A stretch of DNA of 64,000 bases from Staphylococcus borealis (GCF_001224225.1 NZ_CUEE01000009.1:27580-91579); one strand, 5' to 3'. Counted from the first letter of the stretch, positions 1 through 10,259 are shown. Numbers and translations are program-made. The notes: generated from the letters alone by a model not told the origin.

Positions 1-316
1 ACAGAACCGTACTTTAAACTCTAATTAACCCCAAAAGTTCCGTTAATAATATATTTCTCATTATACCATGAGGTAATGTTCGAGAAAATATAGATTCGTC
101 AAATTAACATAAATGAAAAAGAGCGAGACAGACTTCGTTTTGAAATCATCACGCTCTCTACTTGCTTTACTTATCGTTGTTCATGTTGACCATCTACTTG
201 CTATAACCCTAGATTTGATTTTAGAAAAGCTTAGTATACATGTCTGTTAAATTCAGGTAGTGATTTTGCAATACAGCATCACACTATGGTTGGTTACAGG
301 TGTGTTTTACATGCGT
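1..316. other. Intergenic stretch at window start, no gene seen
   Basis: I see no convincing coding region. A short inverted repeat (GAGCG at 121-125 against CGCTC at 152-156) with an A-tract on its left side could be a weak terminator for the minus-strand gene that ends at 317, but the loop is long. The rest is AT-rich without a recognised motif. Confidence 0.4.
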
Positions 317-2503
317 TTAATCATGGTTCTTTTCAATATCATGATAAATATAATCACCAATGTATTGAGACGCTTTTCCGTTCTCTATTGAGCAGAAATC
401 ATTATAAAATGCTTCGATTTTATCTTTATATTTTACTTTATGTTGTTCAATTTGTTTTAATTCTTTAGCCAATTTAAATTCATCTGTAATGATTTCACCA
501 GGTAGATCATTCATATAATCCATGTAGAAACCACGTAGTCCTTTATCATATTTTTCTATATCATAGGCAAAGAAAAATTGTGGACGTTTTAAGATACCAA
601 AATCAAACATAACAGATGAATAATCAGTTATTAACGCATCAGAAACGAGGTATAATTCCGAAATATCGCTATAATTTGATACATCGATTGCAAAGTCGTC
701 AAATCCATGTAAATCTAACGCATTAGCAATAAGATAATGCATTCTTAGTAAGATGACATAGTCATCGCCAATTTCTTTTTGGAGATTTGCCAAATTAATT
801 TTCAAATCGAATAAGTATTGGCCTTTCTTCACAAACTCATCATCTCTCCAAGTTGGTGCATACATAATGACTTTTTTATCTGCAGGTAAATTTAAATTAC
901 GCTTAATTTGTTCAATATATTCAGTATCATTTTGTCGATTAACTAAAACATCATTTCTTGGGTATCCAATTTCCCAGATACGGTCTTCGTCCATCCAAAA
1001 TGCAGATTTGAAAATATTTGAAGAATATCTATTAGGTGATACCAAACGATCCCAACGCGATGCTTCGGCATAGAAATTCTTCTTATAGTTTGCAGTAGTT
1101 GTGCCAGGCATTCTAACCACTTTCATATCGTTAGCTAAACGTTTTAATGGTGTTCCATGCCAAGTCTGAATATACATTTGATTCTCTTTTTTATTTAAAT
1201 ATAGTGGCAATCTAGCATTTGTCACCCAATATTTTGCTTTAGCATAGGCATCATAATACGCTTTTGATCCCTTTTTAACTTTAGTTGCATTGCCTGGAAC
1301 AATGTTATTTTCAGGCTTAGAAAAGACCCACATATAATTTAAATGTGGATAATGTGTCTGCATGTATTCATAGATATACTTAGGACTATCGCTGTAGTTT
1401 TTACCGCCGAACGCTTCAAATACAATGGTATTTGGATCGACCATAGCCTCATTATCACTGAGTTGATATTTTGAACGTTCTTTCATTTTGCTATTTAACA
1501 AAATATTTTTAACTAAGCGTGTTTTATTACGCAAATCATTAACATATTTAGCATTTTCAATATTATCCATAGATAAGAATAATATTTCTAAATTGTATAA
1601 TATCTTTCCATCTTTAAAGATGTCCCATTTGATTGTTTTAACAATCTTAATCAATACATCTTCAAGTGTTACATATCGAGATTTTATATCTCTAAGGGCT
1701 GGATCGAAGCCGCCTTTAATTTCATTTTTCATTCTGTTGATCAAGAAATTTTTGACGCGTTTATCATTAGTTCGTTGCATTGCATCAAAGAAACTATTAA
1801 CGTGATCTTCAAATTTATTTGTAAAGTCCTGATCACTTAAGGTATTACCATAAAATGGATCATAGACTTCGCCACGATAATAGAATGGGAAATTGGTAAT
1901 TCTAACGAAACGCTCTGCATATTTTAAATATTCCAACACAAATGATGTATCTGCATATATACTTAATGACTCATTAAATTGAATTTGGTGTGCTTTAATG
2001 ATGGCATTTTTAAACAGAATATTACATGCTGATTCTTTTCTCAAAATTGAGTTCGGACTTTTTTGATGCGTATCATATTGCATACGCACTCTGTCTTTAT
2101 CTACATATTGTGGACGTTGACTTCTAAATTTATGAATAGGTGCAATCAATGTATCTAAACCATTTACGTGTTGTAGGTAGAAATCAACAGCATAGGATGC
2201 TAATTGATCATCCGCATCTAGGAATAGTACATATTGCCCATGCGCTTGTTCTAAAGCTACATTACGTGCATGTGCGTGACCAGTATTTTCTTGTAACTGA
2301 ATGAAGTGAACGTCTTTGTCATATGTCTTTAACGTTTCTTGTAGTCGTTCTGTTGAACGATCAGTTGAACCATCATCGACAATAATAACGTCGAAGTCTT
2401 GGTTTCTTTGACTTTTCAAGCTGTGAATACACTCACTAATATAATCTTCATTATTAAAATACGTAATAATAATCGATAATTTATTCAATATATTTCTCTC
2501 CAA
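317..2503 (-). CDS. tagF: TagF-type CDP-glycerol:poly(glycerophosphate) glycerophosphotransferase with N-terminal GT2 domain
   Basis: Predicted membrane-associated polymerase that adds glycerol phosphate units from CDP-glycerol to build the main wall teichoic acid chain. Residues about 8-230 form a GT-A/family 2 glycosyltransferase-like domain (IIVDDGSTDRS, then FLDADDQ). From about 360 to the end is a CDP-glycerol glycerophosphotransferase domain with the family motifs: TWHGTPLKRL (catalytic His), the RMHYL motif, and ITDYSSVMFDFG for nucleotide binding. At 728 residues it matches long TagF polymerases (Bacillus subtilis, S. epidermidis) and not the ~390-residue TarF primase. It starts 4 bases after the upstream glycosyltransferase gene stops, so the two are co-transcribed. 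I do not remember this pair beside abcA in S. aureus, whose main polymer is ribitol phosphate. Polymerase is the likely role; a priming-only enzyme is less likely at this length. Confidence 0.82.
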   Translation of the reverse strand: MERNILNKLSIIITYFNNEDYISECIHSLKSQRNQDFDVIIVDDGSTDRSTERLQETLKTYDKDVHFIQLQENTGHAHARNVALEQAHGQYVLFLDADDQLASYAVDFYLQHVNGLDTLIAPIHKFRSQRPQYVDKDRVRMQYDTHQKSPNSILRKESACNILFKNAIIKAHQIQFNESLSIYADTSFVLEYLKYAERFVRITNFPFYYRGEVYDPFYGNTLSDQDFTNKFEDHVNSFFDAMQRTNDKRVKNFLINRMKNEIKGGFDPALRDIKSRYVTLEDVLIKIVKTIKWDIFKDGKILYNLEILFLSMDNIENAKYVNDLRNKTRLVKNILLNSKMKERSKYQLSDNEAMVDPNTIVFEAFGGKNYSDSPKYIYEYMQTHYPHLNYMWVFSKPENNIVPGNATKVKKGSKAYYDAYAKAKYWVTNARLPLYLNKKENQMYIQTWHGTPLKRLANDMKVVRMPGTTTANYKKNFYAEASRWDRLVSPNRYSSNIFKSAFWMDEDRIWEIGYPRNDVLVNRQNDTEYIEQIKRNLNLPADKKVIMYAPTWRDDEFVKKGQYLFDLKINLANLQKEIGDDYVILLRMHYLIANALDLHGFDDFAIDVSNYSDISELYLVSDALITDYSSVMFDFGILKRPQFFFAYDIEKYDKGLRGFYMDYMNDLPGEIITDEFKLAKELKQIEQHKVKYKDKIEAFYNDFCSIENGKASQYIGDYIYHDIEKNHD

Positions 2504-2507
2504 TTTT

Positions 2508-4013
2508 CTAATTATTCATCGTATGCGTCACGTCATTGATGAGGGATTGGTAGTTAATTAATGCTTGTTCTACACTAAATTTTTCACTTAATTTTACATC
2601 TTTGAAGGGGATATTTCTAGCCATTTCCATTGCATTCGCAAACCCTTCAATGTCATCTTTTTCCACAAGTATACCATTTTCGTGATTACGAATTAACTCA
2701 CTTGGTCCATAGCGTACATTATACGAAATAACAGGACAACCACAATTAATGCTTTCCATAATGGATAACCCAAAGCCCTCATATCGACTTGTTAGAAGGG
2801 AAGCAATTGCCTTTGGAAACACTTCTTTAGGCGTATTCGTGTGCCCTTTAAAAATAACTTTATCTTCAAGTTGAAGCGTTCTAACTAGTTGTTTGAGCTT
2901 GTTTAAATTACCTTCTTTATCATCGCCATACACTAGAAGTTTAGATGAATACCCTTTTTTCAAATACATATCGAATGCTTTGATAATATGATCAATCTGC
3001 TTTTCAGAAGCTAATCTACCAATAAAACAAAATTGATCTTCAACAGCATCTCGATGATTTGATTGCGCTATGTCTAGAAAATGAGGTATCACCTCTATTT
3101 TATTATCATCTATATCGAATTGCGATTGAATATCACGTTTTTGGTAATCGGTTAAAACAACATATTTGTCAATCTTTTCATGATTATCAAGCGCAAGCTT
3201 ATACGAATGACGAACGTTATGATCTTGTAAATGGTTACTATGAAACATTAATATACGCTTAATATCATTTTCACACTCAATCAATGGTCTGTCGAGTAAG
3301 CGTGCATCATTAAATACGATACTTCCATCTGCTAAAACATGATTGTAATAATACGTAAATAAAGCTTTTTCTTTTTTGAAGATGCGCGTTTCACCTTGCT
3401 TAGTGAAATGTTGTATATCAATCAATTGATTCTTTTGATCGTTCATAAAATGTTTCTTTAAATACATGTTGCCCTTTTTATCGTAATATTCTTCCGATGT
3501 TTTGATAGCTGTTACGTCGTCAAAATAATCAATTTTATGCAGTCTACCGTTTAAAGTAAATGATTTGCGTTTAGCTATCTTTTGCGTATTAGGATTTATT
3601 GTATCTTCAAACTTGACCACCTGTCTGTCCGTATAATATCTACGAAACAATACGTATGTCTGATCTTTATAGTACTTTACGCTATCTCCTTCTTGAACAG
3701 CTTCCAATCCGCGTATCTTAACCTTCGTTTGGATAGGTAACTTTCGAAATAATTTAGGTTCAACAGGCTCCTCTAATAATTTATAATTCGCCAACCAGTC
3801 ATATATATTTTCAATGACTGTGTTGTCAGTAATTAACTTTTTATTTCTAAAAATGCGATATACATTTTTATAGTTAGCGTTATAATTCGTCGTTAAAATC
3901 GTAGACGTTTGTCCCAATTGCGTTTCTAAAAATTGTATTCTATGCAATAAAGATTTTGTTCTTCCACCATGTGTAGGCGGCAAAGTAGATGTTATTGTAT
4001 ATAGCATAGTCAT
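2508..4013 (-). CDS. TarM/TagE-like GT4 glycosyltransferase (wall teichoic acid glycosylation)
   Basis: Family 4 (GT-B) glycosyltransferase of 501 residues, close in length and architecture to TarM (about 493) and TagE. The N-terminus carries the donor-side GGR loop (PPTHGGRTKS). Residues about 80-220 form the extended beta-rich insert typical of this subgroup. The C-terminal half has the GT4 core: FIGRLASEKQ, then the E-x7-E signature in EGFGLSIMESINCG. The likely job is adding a sugar (alpha-glucose or alpha-GlcNAc in characterised relatives) to teichoic acid repeat units in the cytoplasm. It sits 4 bases upstream of the tagF-like gene, which fits a tailoring enzyme acting on that polymer. 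Sugar donor and linkage cannot be read from sequence. Confidence 0.75.
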   Translation of the reverse strand: MTMLYTITSTLPPTHGGRTKSLLHRIQFLETQLGQTSTILTTNYNANYKNVYRIFRNKKLITDNTVIENIYDWLANYKLLEEPVEPKLFRKLPIQTKVKIRGLEAVQEGDSVKYYKDQTYVLFRRYYTDRQVVKFEDTINPNTQKIAKRKSFTLNGRLHKIDYFDDVTAIKTSEEYYDKKGNMYLKKHFMNDQKNQLIDIQHFTKQGETRIFKKEKALFTYYYNHVLADGSIVFNDARLLDRPLIECENDIKRILMFHSNHLQDHNVRHSYKLALDNHEKIDKYVVLTDYQKRDIQSQFDIDDNKIEVIPHFLDIAQSNHRDAVEDQFCFIGRLASEKQIDHIIKAFDMYLKKGYSSKLLVYGDDKEGNLNKLKQLVRTLQLEDKVIFKGHTNTPKEVFPKAIASLLTSRYEGFGLSIMESINCGCPVISYNVRYGPSELIRNHENGILVEKDDIEGFANAMEMARNIPFKDVKLSEKFSVEQALINYQSLINDVTHTMNN

Positions 4014-4177
4014 TCTCCAATCTCATATCTTAATGGTGTAAATGTTTATATGTCGCTTAATTAGTGTCGATTATTCCACAATCGCCTTCATAACTCAAAG
4101 CATATCTATTATTTCATGTTTACTTATTTAAAAAAGTAGCTGGAACTATTATCAGTCCCAACTACACACACCGCGCA

Positions 4178-5905
4178 TTATTCAGTTAGGTTTTGCGTTG
4201 TAACAAATTGATGATATTTGTCATGGTTACGCATTAATTCAATATGCGTACCTTCTCCTGTCACTTTACCTTGATCTAAGAAAATGATTTTTCCCGCTTT
4301 TTTAATAGTTGAAAGACGATGGGCAATAACTATCGTTGTTCTACCTTCCATGAGAATTTCTAATGCCTCTTGGATTTTTTGTTCACTCTCACTATCTAAA
4401 TTTGCAGTCGCTTCGTCTAATAATAAAATATCAGGATTCTTCACGAAACTACGTGCAATATCAATACGTTGTCTTTGGCCACCCGATAATTTCAGTCCTC
4501 GTTCTCCTACTAACGTGTCATAGCCATCATCAAACTGCATGATGAAGTCATGACAATTCGCTAATTTAGCATATTTAATCAATTCTTCATCTGATACTTC
4601 TCGATTAATACCATATAGAATATTGTCACGTATTGTACCGCTCATCATAGAATTCGATTGCATGACATAACCAATCTTATTACGCCAATTTGTGATAGGT
4701 ACATCATAAATACTTTGGGTGCCATACTTAATATCTCCAGATTCAATGTCATACATACGTTCAATCAGATTGAATATTGTACTTTTACCTGAACCTGATG
4801 GCCCAACAAATGCACTGACCTCGCCTTGAGGAATACGGAAAGATACATTGCTAAGAATAGTTTTGATATCATATTTGAAATCAACATTTTCAAATGACAA
4901 TTCGCCATCGTTGATTGAAATATGATCTATAGGTTGCAAATCTTCCATTGGTTCAATAGGTTCTTGCATAATTTCAAAGATCCTACTACTTGCACCCACT
5001 GCCTTTTTATAGTCTGTAACTAATGTTGAAAGATTCATTAACGGCATTGATAATTGCATCACATAAAAAATCATTGCAATGAGTGCACCCGCTGTGATAG
5101 CACCAGTTGCTATTCTTATCGCACCGAAACCTAAGATAACTGCAATCATTAGTAACATAATTACACTTGAAATAGGTTGAATCACTGCAGTAATTTTAGC
5201 TTGTCGCAGACCCAAATTATAAATTTCACGTAAGTTACTATGCGCATTGTTTAACTCTTGTTTCTCTGTATTCGATACTTTAACTAATCGCATCTCAGTT
5301 AACACACGTCCTAATAACCCACTAAAGTTCGCAATTTCAGTTTGTGTATTCATTGATATCTTTTGCATTTTACGTCCTAGTGGAATCATTATCGCCATAA
5401 ATATCGGAATAGCAATAAATGTTAATAATGTCATTTGCCAATCCATAATAAATAGCATGACGATTGACCCAATGAGCGTTATAACTGCTGGTAGTAATTG
5501 TGGCAATTTCTGTGAAATAAATTCATTAATAACCTTTGTATCGTCTGTCAAACGACTCATTAGCTGTCCGCTTTCATTCTTATCAAAAAATGGCATCTTT
5601 AATTTAATGATATGTCCCCATAATATGGATCGAATATCATAAATCATTTTTTCACCAATTTTACTTAGTAAATAAATACCTATACCACTTAATAGTGCAT
5701 TGGCAATAAATATACCTGCAAATAATAGAACGATATTCCAATTAATACTACTTGTAGAAAATTTATCAACCAGCCGTCCGGTAAATAGCGGAATTAACAG
5801 ACCACTAATACTCCCTAGCGAAGAAATTATGATTGCCGCGATAATTAGTCCATATGGCCACGACAAACGTTTAAATAAGAAAAATAATGGATTTTGTCCT
5901 TTCAT
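4178..5905 (-). CDS. abcA: ABC exporter AbcA (multidrug / phenol-soluble-modulin type), fused TMD-NBD
   Basis: Half-transporter of 575 residues with an exporter transmembrane domain (about 15-300, six hydrophobic segments) followed by one ATPase domain. Walker A is GPSGSGKST at about 366-374, the signature is LSGGQRQR, Walker B is ILLLDEAT, and the switch His is IAHRLST. It should act as a homodimer. In S. aureus the orthologue beside pbp4 exports dyes, beta-lactams and PSM peptides and is regulated with pbp4 from the shared divergent promoter region by MgrA/NorG; the same divergent arrangement is present here. The assignment rests on synteny plus domain order, since many exporters share this architecture. 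Confidence 0.85.
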   Translation of the reverse strand: MKGQNPLFFLFKRLSWPYGLIIAAIIISSLGSISGLLIPLFTGRLVDKFSTSSINWNIVLLFAGIFIANALLSGIGIYLLSKIGEKMIYDIRSILWGHIIKLKMPFFDKNESGQLMSRLTDDTKVINEFISQKLPQLLPAVITLIGSIVMLFIMDWQMTLLTFIAIPIFMAIMIPLGRKMQKISMNTQTEIANFSGLLGRVLTEMRLVKVSNTEKQELNNAHSNLREIYNLGLRQAKITAVIQPISSVIMLLMIAVILGFGAIRIATGAITAGALIAMIFYVMQLSMPLMNLSTLVTDYKKAVGASSRIFEIMQEPIEPMEDLQPIDHISINDGELSFENVDFKYDIKTILSNVSFRIPQGEVSAFVGPSGSGKSTIFNLIERMYDIESGDIKYGTQSIYDVPITNWRNKIGYVMQSNSMMSGTIRDNILYGINREVSDEELIKYAKLANCHDFIMQFDDGYDTLVGERGLKLSGGQRQRIDIARSFVKNPDILLLDEATANLDSESEQKIQEALEILMEGRTTIVIAHRLSTIKKAGKIIFLDQGKVTGEGTHIELMRNHDKYHQFVTTQNLTE

Positions 5906-6045
5906 AAATTAGCCCTCTTTTTATATTCATTTTAAAAATTTAATTATCTCATTTTCCAAGTATAAAGCTTTAGCAAAAAAATTCATATAAACATACTTAT
6001 ATGATAAAATATTTTAGTTGAAATTTTGAAAAAGGAAAGATAAGA
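5906..6045. promoter_or_regulatory. Divergent promoter region abcA / pbp4
   Basis: A 140-base AT-rich gap between two divergent genes must hold both promoters. The pbp4 ribosome site (AAAGGAAAG) lies about 10 bases before its ATG. In S. aureus the equivalent region binds MgrA, NorG and Rot-type regulators; I cannot delimit the operators here. Confidence 0.55.
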
Positions 6046-7338
6046 ATGAAACGACGCTTTACAATGATATTGGTTGCATTGTTAACCATTGCTATTATAG
6101 CACCTAAAACATATGCTTCCGAATATGAGCCAACACCTACCGAAATTGCTAGACAATATGGTTACCCAAATGTAACAGATGCCTATCAACCTGAAGGTAG
6201 TATTAATGTTAGTCAAACCGGGCAAATTTTATATGACTATCAATCTAACCAAAAATGGTACCCTGCTTCAATGACGAAGTTAATGACCATGTATTTAACA
6301 CTCGAAGCCATCAATAAAGGGGAACTTTCTTTAAATGACAAAGTACATATTACGGATCAGCATTATCGTATGTCAACATTACCGGAATTAAGTAATACGA
6401 AATTATATCCTGGTGAAACTTATACCATTAGTGAGTTACTTCAAATTACAGTCTCTAACTCAAGTAATGCTGCTGCTTTAATTTTAGCTGATGAAGTTTC
6501 TGGAAATGTCAATGATTTTACAGATTTAATGAATAAGAAAGCCAAAGCGTTAGGTATGTCAAATACGCATTTCGTTAATCCAACAGGTGCCGAAAATTCA
6601 CAATTAAAAGATTTTGCACCATCAAAATATAAAGATCAAGACAATTCCACATCTACTGCAAAGGACTTCGCAATCCTAGATCATCATGTCATTAAAGAAA
6701 CACCGAAAATACTACACTTCACTAAGCAACTTGCTCCAACACAACACGGTGTTACATACTATACATTTAACCATTCATTAGAAGGTGCCGATATGAGTTT
6801 GCCCGGTACTGACGGATTAAAAACAGGTTCAAGTGATGTTGCAGATTATAACCATACGATAACAACTAAACGTAAGCAATTCCGTATCAACCAAGTTATT
6901 ATGGGCGCTGGAGATTACGTTAATTTAGGCGGTGAAAAACAGCGTAACATGGTGGGTAATGCAATGATGAACCGTTCTTTTGATCAATATCGTTATAAAA
7001 ACGTGCTTTCTAAAGGTACGCATAAAATAAACGGTAAAACATACTATGTCAAAGAAAATTTATACGATGTAGTGCCTAAAGACATGAATCAAAAAGATTA
7101 CAAATTCATTATTAAAGATGGTAAGGTTCATCTTGATTATGATCGTCAATTTCTTACAAAGGACGATGGACCACCTAAAGTTGACGTAACGAAACCTTTA
7201 TTACACAAAGCAAATACTATTGCTCAAACGACTTGGAAAGAACATCCAATTGTCACTTTTATAGCATTAGCGTTATTAGCAATTGCATGTATACTTATTG
7301 TACGTTCAATTATTCATTTATTATTTAAACGCAAATAG
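6046..7338 (+). CDS. pbp4: Penicillin-binding protein 4, D,D-carboxy/transpeptidase
   Basis: Low-molecular-mass PBP that raises peptidoglycan cross-linking after initial synthesis. It has an N-terminal signal peptide (about residues 1-24, ending near TYAS), then the penicillin-binding domain with all three active-site motifs: SMTK with Ser75/Lys78, SSN at 139-141, and KTG at 259-261. A C-terminal beta domain follows, and then a membrane anchor (about 400-425) with a KRK tail. These positions and the 430-residue length agree with S. aureus PBP4 as I know it. It is divergent from abcA and next to the tag genes; in S. aureus, wall teichoic acid directs PBP4 to the septum, which fits this neighbourhood. 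Confidence 0.95.
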   Translation: MKRRFTMILVALLTIAIIAPKTYASEYEPTPTEIARQYGYPNVTDAYQPEGSINVSQTGQILYDYQSNQKWYPASMTKLMTMYLTLEAINKGELSLNDKVHITDQHYRMSTLPELSNTKLYPGETYTISELLQITVSNSSNAAALILADEVSGNVNDFTDLMNKKAKALGMSNTHFVNPTGAENSQLKDFAPSKYKDQDNSTSTAKDFAILDHHVIKETPKILHFTKQLAPTQHGVTYYTFNHSLEGADMSLPGTDGLKTGSSDVADYNHTITTKRKQFRINQVIMGAGDYVNLGGEKQRNMVGNAMMNRSFDQYRYKNVLSKGTHKINGKTYYVKENLYDVVPKDMNQKDYKFIIKDGKVHLDYDRQFLTKDDGPPKVDVTKPLLHKANTIAQTTWKEHPIVTFIALALLAIACILIVRSIIHLLFKRK

Positions 7339-7545
7339 CATCAATTAAACGCACATTGTTTGAGACAATGTCTCAGACTCAAGTGATACTCAAATCGATA
7401 ACATAGCGCTGTTATACGACGCCTAGTGGAAATGAACTATATCTACTTTAAAAGACGCACAGGACAGAAATTATAATACATCCATTGTCCGTTCCTAGCA
7501 TGCTTTAAGCGCGATTTCAAATCAGATAGCTACTTCCAAATGATA

Positions 7546-7583
7546 AAGGAGGTTGAGACATTTTATCTTGTCTCAACCTCCTT
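7546..7583. terminator. Bidirectional terminator between pbp4 and tagD
   Basis: Perfect 15-base inverted repeat (7546-7560 and 7569-7583) with an 8-base loop, A-tract on the left and T-tract on the right, placed between two convergent genes. It can end both transcripts. Confidence 0.85.
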
Positions 7584-7611
7584 TTAATAGGATTAAATCT
7601 CATATTCTTAA

Positions 7612-8010
7612 TTATTTAGCATCTTTGCCATATAATTCTTGTTTAATTTTAGTTGTTGAAATACCTTCCGTACGTTTTAAGTATACAACTTCACATTTGT
7701 CTTTTAAGAAGTCAAATTCGCCTTCCCAGTCATGTCCCATTACAAAGACATCTACTTCAAAACGATCTACGTCAGTTTCTTTTTGTCCCCAATCATTCTC
7801 AGGAATGACTAAGTCAACATAACGAATTGATTCCAACATCATTTTGCGTTGCTCATAATCATAATATGATTTTTTATTCTTAATTTGATTGAATTCATCT
7901 GAAGATAAAGCGACAATTAAATAATCGCCCATTTCACGCGCTCTTCTTAATAATTCAATATGACCATAATGTAATAAGTCATAAGTGCCGTAAGTAATAA
8001 CTCTTCTCAT
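7612..8010 (-). CDS. tagD: Glycerol-3-phosphate cytidylyltransferase
   Basis: Makes CDP-glycerol from CTP and sn-glycerol 3-phosphate in the cytoplasm, the donor for TagB and TagF. Cytidylyltransferase fold with the HxGH nucleotide motif (TYDLLHYGH) near the start and the RTEGISTTKI motif near the end; 132 residues, the usual size for TagD/TarD. It is the last of the minus-strand tag genes here, about 100 bases after tagX, and is followed by a strong terminator. Confidence 0.95.
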   Translation of the reverse strand: MRRVITYGTYDLLHYGHIELLRRAREMGDYLIVALSSDEFNQIKNKKSYYDYEQRKMMLESIRYVDLVIPENDWGQKETDVDRFEVDVFVMGHDWEGEFDFLKDKCEVVYLKRTEGISTTKIKQELYGKDAK

Positions 8011-8109
8011 ATAACGCTATCTCCTTAACATAATTTTTAACATTTTTTCATAACTTTAATTTAGCATAAATAAAATTTACATACCATTAATTATATAAGA
8101 CATATTACA

Positions 8110-9174
8110 CTATCGCTTTAAAAGGCGTTTGACAGACTGTTTACTATTAAATGCAAATTTCTTAGGCATGACCTGTGCTTTGAATCGGAAATATCCAGGT
8201 CGTCCAATACCGACATCAATAAGTGTTTGACGCCACTTCTCATAAGTATCGCGCGTCCAATGCGTTGCACCTTGCTCAACAGCTTGGATAATTCTAAACA
8301 ACGCATCTCCAGAGTAATTAGTATGTTGCATATCCTTAATATAATGTGTAACTTTATCAATAAAGTTAGGTGTTACTCTACTATATTTTAATAAATAAGC
8401 TTGAATAAGATAACTCACGATTAAATCATCCATTCGATAACTATAGTAGGCTTTCTCATTTGTTAAAAGGAGTATCTCCATAACCCTTTGACGTACGCGT
8501 CTGGCATCTTCAATATAGGAGATAAACGTATCACCACGCTTATCAGTGACTGAACCTTCTTGCTCATTATATCCATATATTATCAGCGGTAATAATTGTA
8601 TATCACGTGCAGTTAAATAAGCACGTGTAATAAAGGTATGTTCTTCACAAAACACAACATCTTCATCAAAGCGCAACGCACTAAATTTAGAATTGAATAG
8701 TTTTCCACCTGGCCCAATAGATTGCAAGATTTCAGGTGCTTGTGCTAATGATACTAATGCTTCACGGTTCATTTCTTCATGTGTAGGTACAATTTTCCAG
8801 TCTCCATGAACGCCTCTTCCAATTTGCCCTATAACGATATCGACTTCTTGATTACGCTCATAATAATCAATCATTTTATCAAGTCTTCCCGGTAGAAACT
8901 GATCGTCTGCGTCTAAAAACATAAATGCTTCCACGTCATCAGACATTGCAGCTAATCCAAAGTTTCTACTTGCAGCTGCACCTTGATTATCTTGATTGTA
9001 AATCATGATATTTTTAACTTCTTTTTGCAATTGCGTAAGTTCATGCCTTGAATGATCTGTAGAGCCGTCATTCACACAAATAATCTCAACTTCATGCGTT
9101 GTATCAATCGATTTGATTGCCCTACGTATTGTATTTTCTGCATTATATACAGGAATTATGATAGCTATTTTCAT
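8110..9174 (-). CDS. tagX: TagX, family 2 glycosyltransferase of the teichoic acid cluster
   Basis: GT-A fold family 2 glycosyltransferase of 354 residues. The nucleotide-sugar motifs IPVYNAE, VNDGSTD and FLDADDQ lie in the first 100 residues; the C-terminal half is less conserved. It is a constant member of staphylococcal tag clusters, but its acceptor and donor are not well defined. Its ATG overlaps the tagB stop by 4 bases, so the two are translationally coupled. A role in wall teichoic acid assembly or modification is inferred from location. Confidence 0.85.
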   Translation of the reverse strand: MKIAIIIPVYNAENTIRRAIKSIDTTHEVEIICVNDGSTDHSRHELTQLQKEVKNIMIYNQDNQGAAASRNFGLAAMSDDVEAFMFLDADDQFLPGRLDKMIDYYERNQEVDIVIGQIGRGVHGDWKIVPTHEEMNREALVSLAQAPEILQSIGPGGKLFNSKFSALRFDEDVVFCEEHTFITRAYLTARDIQLLPLIIYGYNEQEGSVTDKRGDTFISYIEDARRVRQRVMEILLLTNEKAYYSYRMDDLIVSYLIQAYLLKYSRVTPNFIDKVTHYIKDMQHTNYSGDALFRIIQAVEQGATHWTRDTYEKWRQTLIDVGIGRPGYFRFKAQVMPKKFAFNSKQSVKRLLKR

Positions 9175-10259
9175 TTTTCCACCATCTTTTCAATAAATTC
9201 TGTAACACGTTGAACGCTTGCTTCACTATTATATTTATGCCAATGTTTAAATAATGGTTCAAACAGCGCAACATCATTTTTAATTTTTACAATCAATTCT
9301 TCCTCAGTCGTCGCTTTATATCGTTGAGGAATGGCTTTATAAAATTGGTTTAAGCCACGAATTTTATCGTATTTTTCTTCGTCATACACATAAAACAATG
9401 TCGGTTTATCTAGCAAACTTGCCTCAATAGGTAATGAACTATAATCGCTAATAATGATATCCGCCATAATCATCAATTCCTGAGTTGTCGCTACAGATTG
9501 ACGTTGCGAAATTGATGGATGTAGTTGATTTATCAATGTGTATTCAGGCAAAGCTTGCTCAAATCGTTCAACATCTATGTGTCTATTATTTTCTGAACCT
9601 TCACGATACGTTGGAACATAGACAACTAACGTTTTATGAATATTATAAAGTTTTTTCAAACGTTCTTGCTCGGCCTTAAGATTGAATTTTAAATAGTGGG
9701 TTAAACGAGGTAAACCAAGTGGCAACATTTGTGATTCAGTAGCACCAAATGAGGCCTTAAAACATTCCCCCATCTCTTTTCCACCAATAAGATAATAATC
9801 TGTTGCATGATATACACGCTGGTATTGCTTAACCATTGTGTTGTTAGTTAAATCAACTTGATGATCGGTTAAACCGAAATTTTTTAGGGCACCTGATGCA
9901 TGCCACGTTTGAATAATCGTTTGTGAGTGTTTCTTAGAATAACCACCTAGCATTAAATAATACGTATCAATGACAATGACTTTTGAACGACTCAACGCTC
10001 TGATATGTTTGACGATATGTTTATTTCCTGCAGGTATAAAAGTAATATGGTTAAGATGTTCTAGCCTATATTGTTCTTCAACCTTCGCAATCACAGTTAT
10101 ATTGTAACCCTTACTATCTAAGTCATTAATAATTGGCATGACATCTTCAGGGAACGTCATTAGAACAGTGATACGTTGTTTGTCTACGGATTTTCCTTTA
10201 AAAATGAAGTTCAATAATGCAATCATCAACATATATACTTTTTTTATAATTAGTCGCAT
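9171..10259 (-). CDS. tagB: TagB, CDP-glycerol:undecaprenyl-PP-linked disaccharide glycerophosphotransferase (primase)
   Basis: Adds the first glycerol phosphate to the ManNAc-GlcNAc linkage unit on undecaprenyl diphosphate. Motifs are those of the glycerophosphotransferase family: IIQTWHASGALK (catalytic His), INQLHPS, and IISDYSSLPIEA. I chose the ATG at 10259 (MRLIIKK) because GAGAGG lies 7 bases upstream; an upstream in-frame start at 10358 would add 33 residues without a ribosome site. The resulting 362 residues match TarB/TagB. The N-terminus is amphipathic and basic, as expected for a membrane-bound enzyme. It overlaps tagX by 4 bases. Confidence 0.92.
   Translation of the reverse strand: MRLIIKKVYMLMIALLNFIFKGKSVDKQRITVLMTFPEDVMPIINDLDSKGYNITVIAKVEEQYRLEHLNHITFIPAGNKHIVKHIRALSRSKVIVIDTYYLMLGGYSKKHSQTIIQTWHASGALKNFGLTDHQVDLTNNTMVKQYQRVYHATDYYLIGGKEMGECFKASFGATESQMLPLGLPRLTHYLKFNLKAEQERLKKLYNIHKTLVVYVPTYREGSENNRHIDVERFEQALPEYTLINQLHPSISQRQSVATTQELMIMADIIISDYSSLPIEASLLDKPTLFYVYDEEKYDKIRGLNQFYKAIPQRYKATTEEELIVKIKNDVALFEPLFKHWHKYNSEASVQRVTEFIEKMVEK

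Noticed and set aside
3059..3262. Plus-strand ORF within the glycosyltransferase gene (and many similar ones)
   Set aside because: Shadow frames of real genes with no ribosome site.
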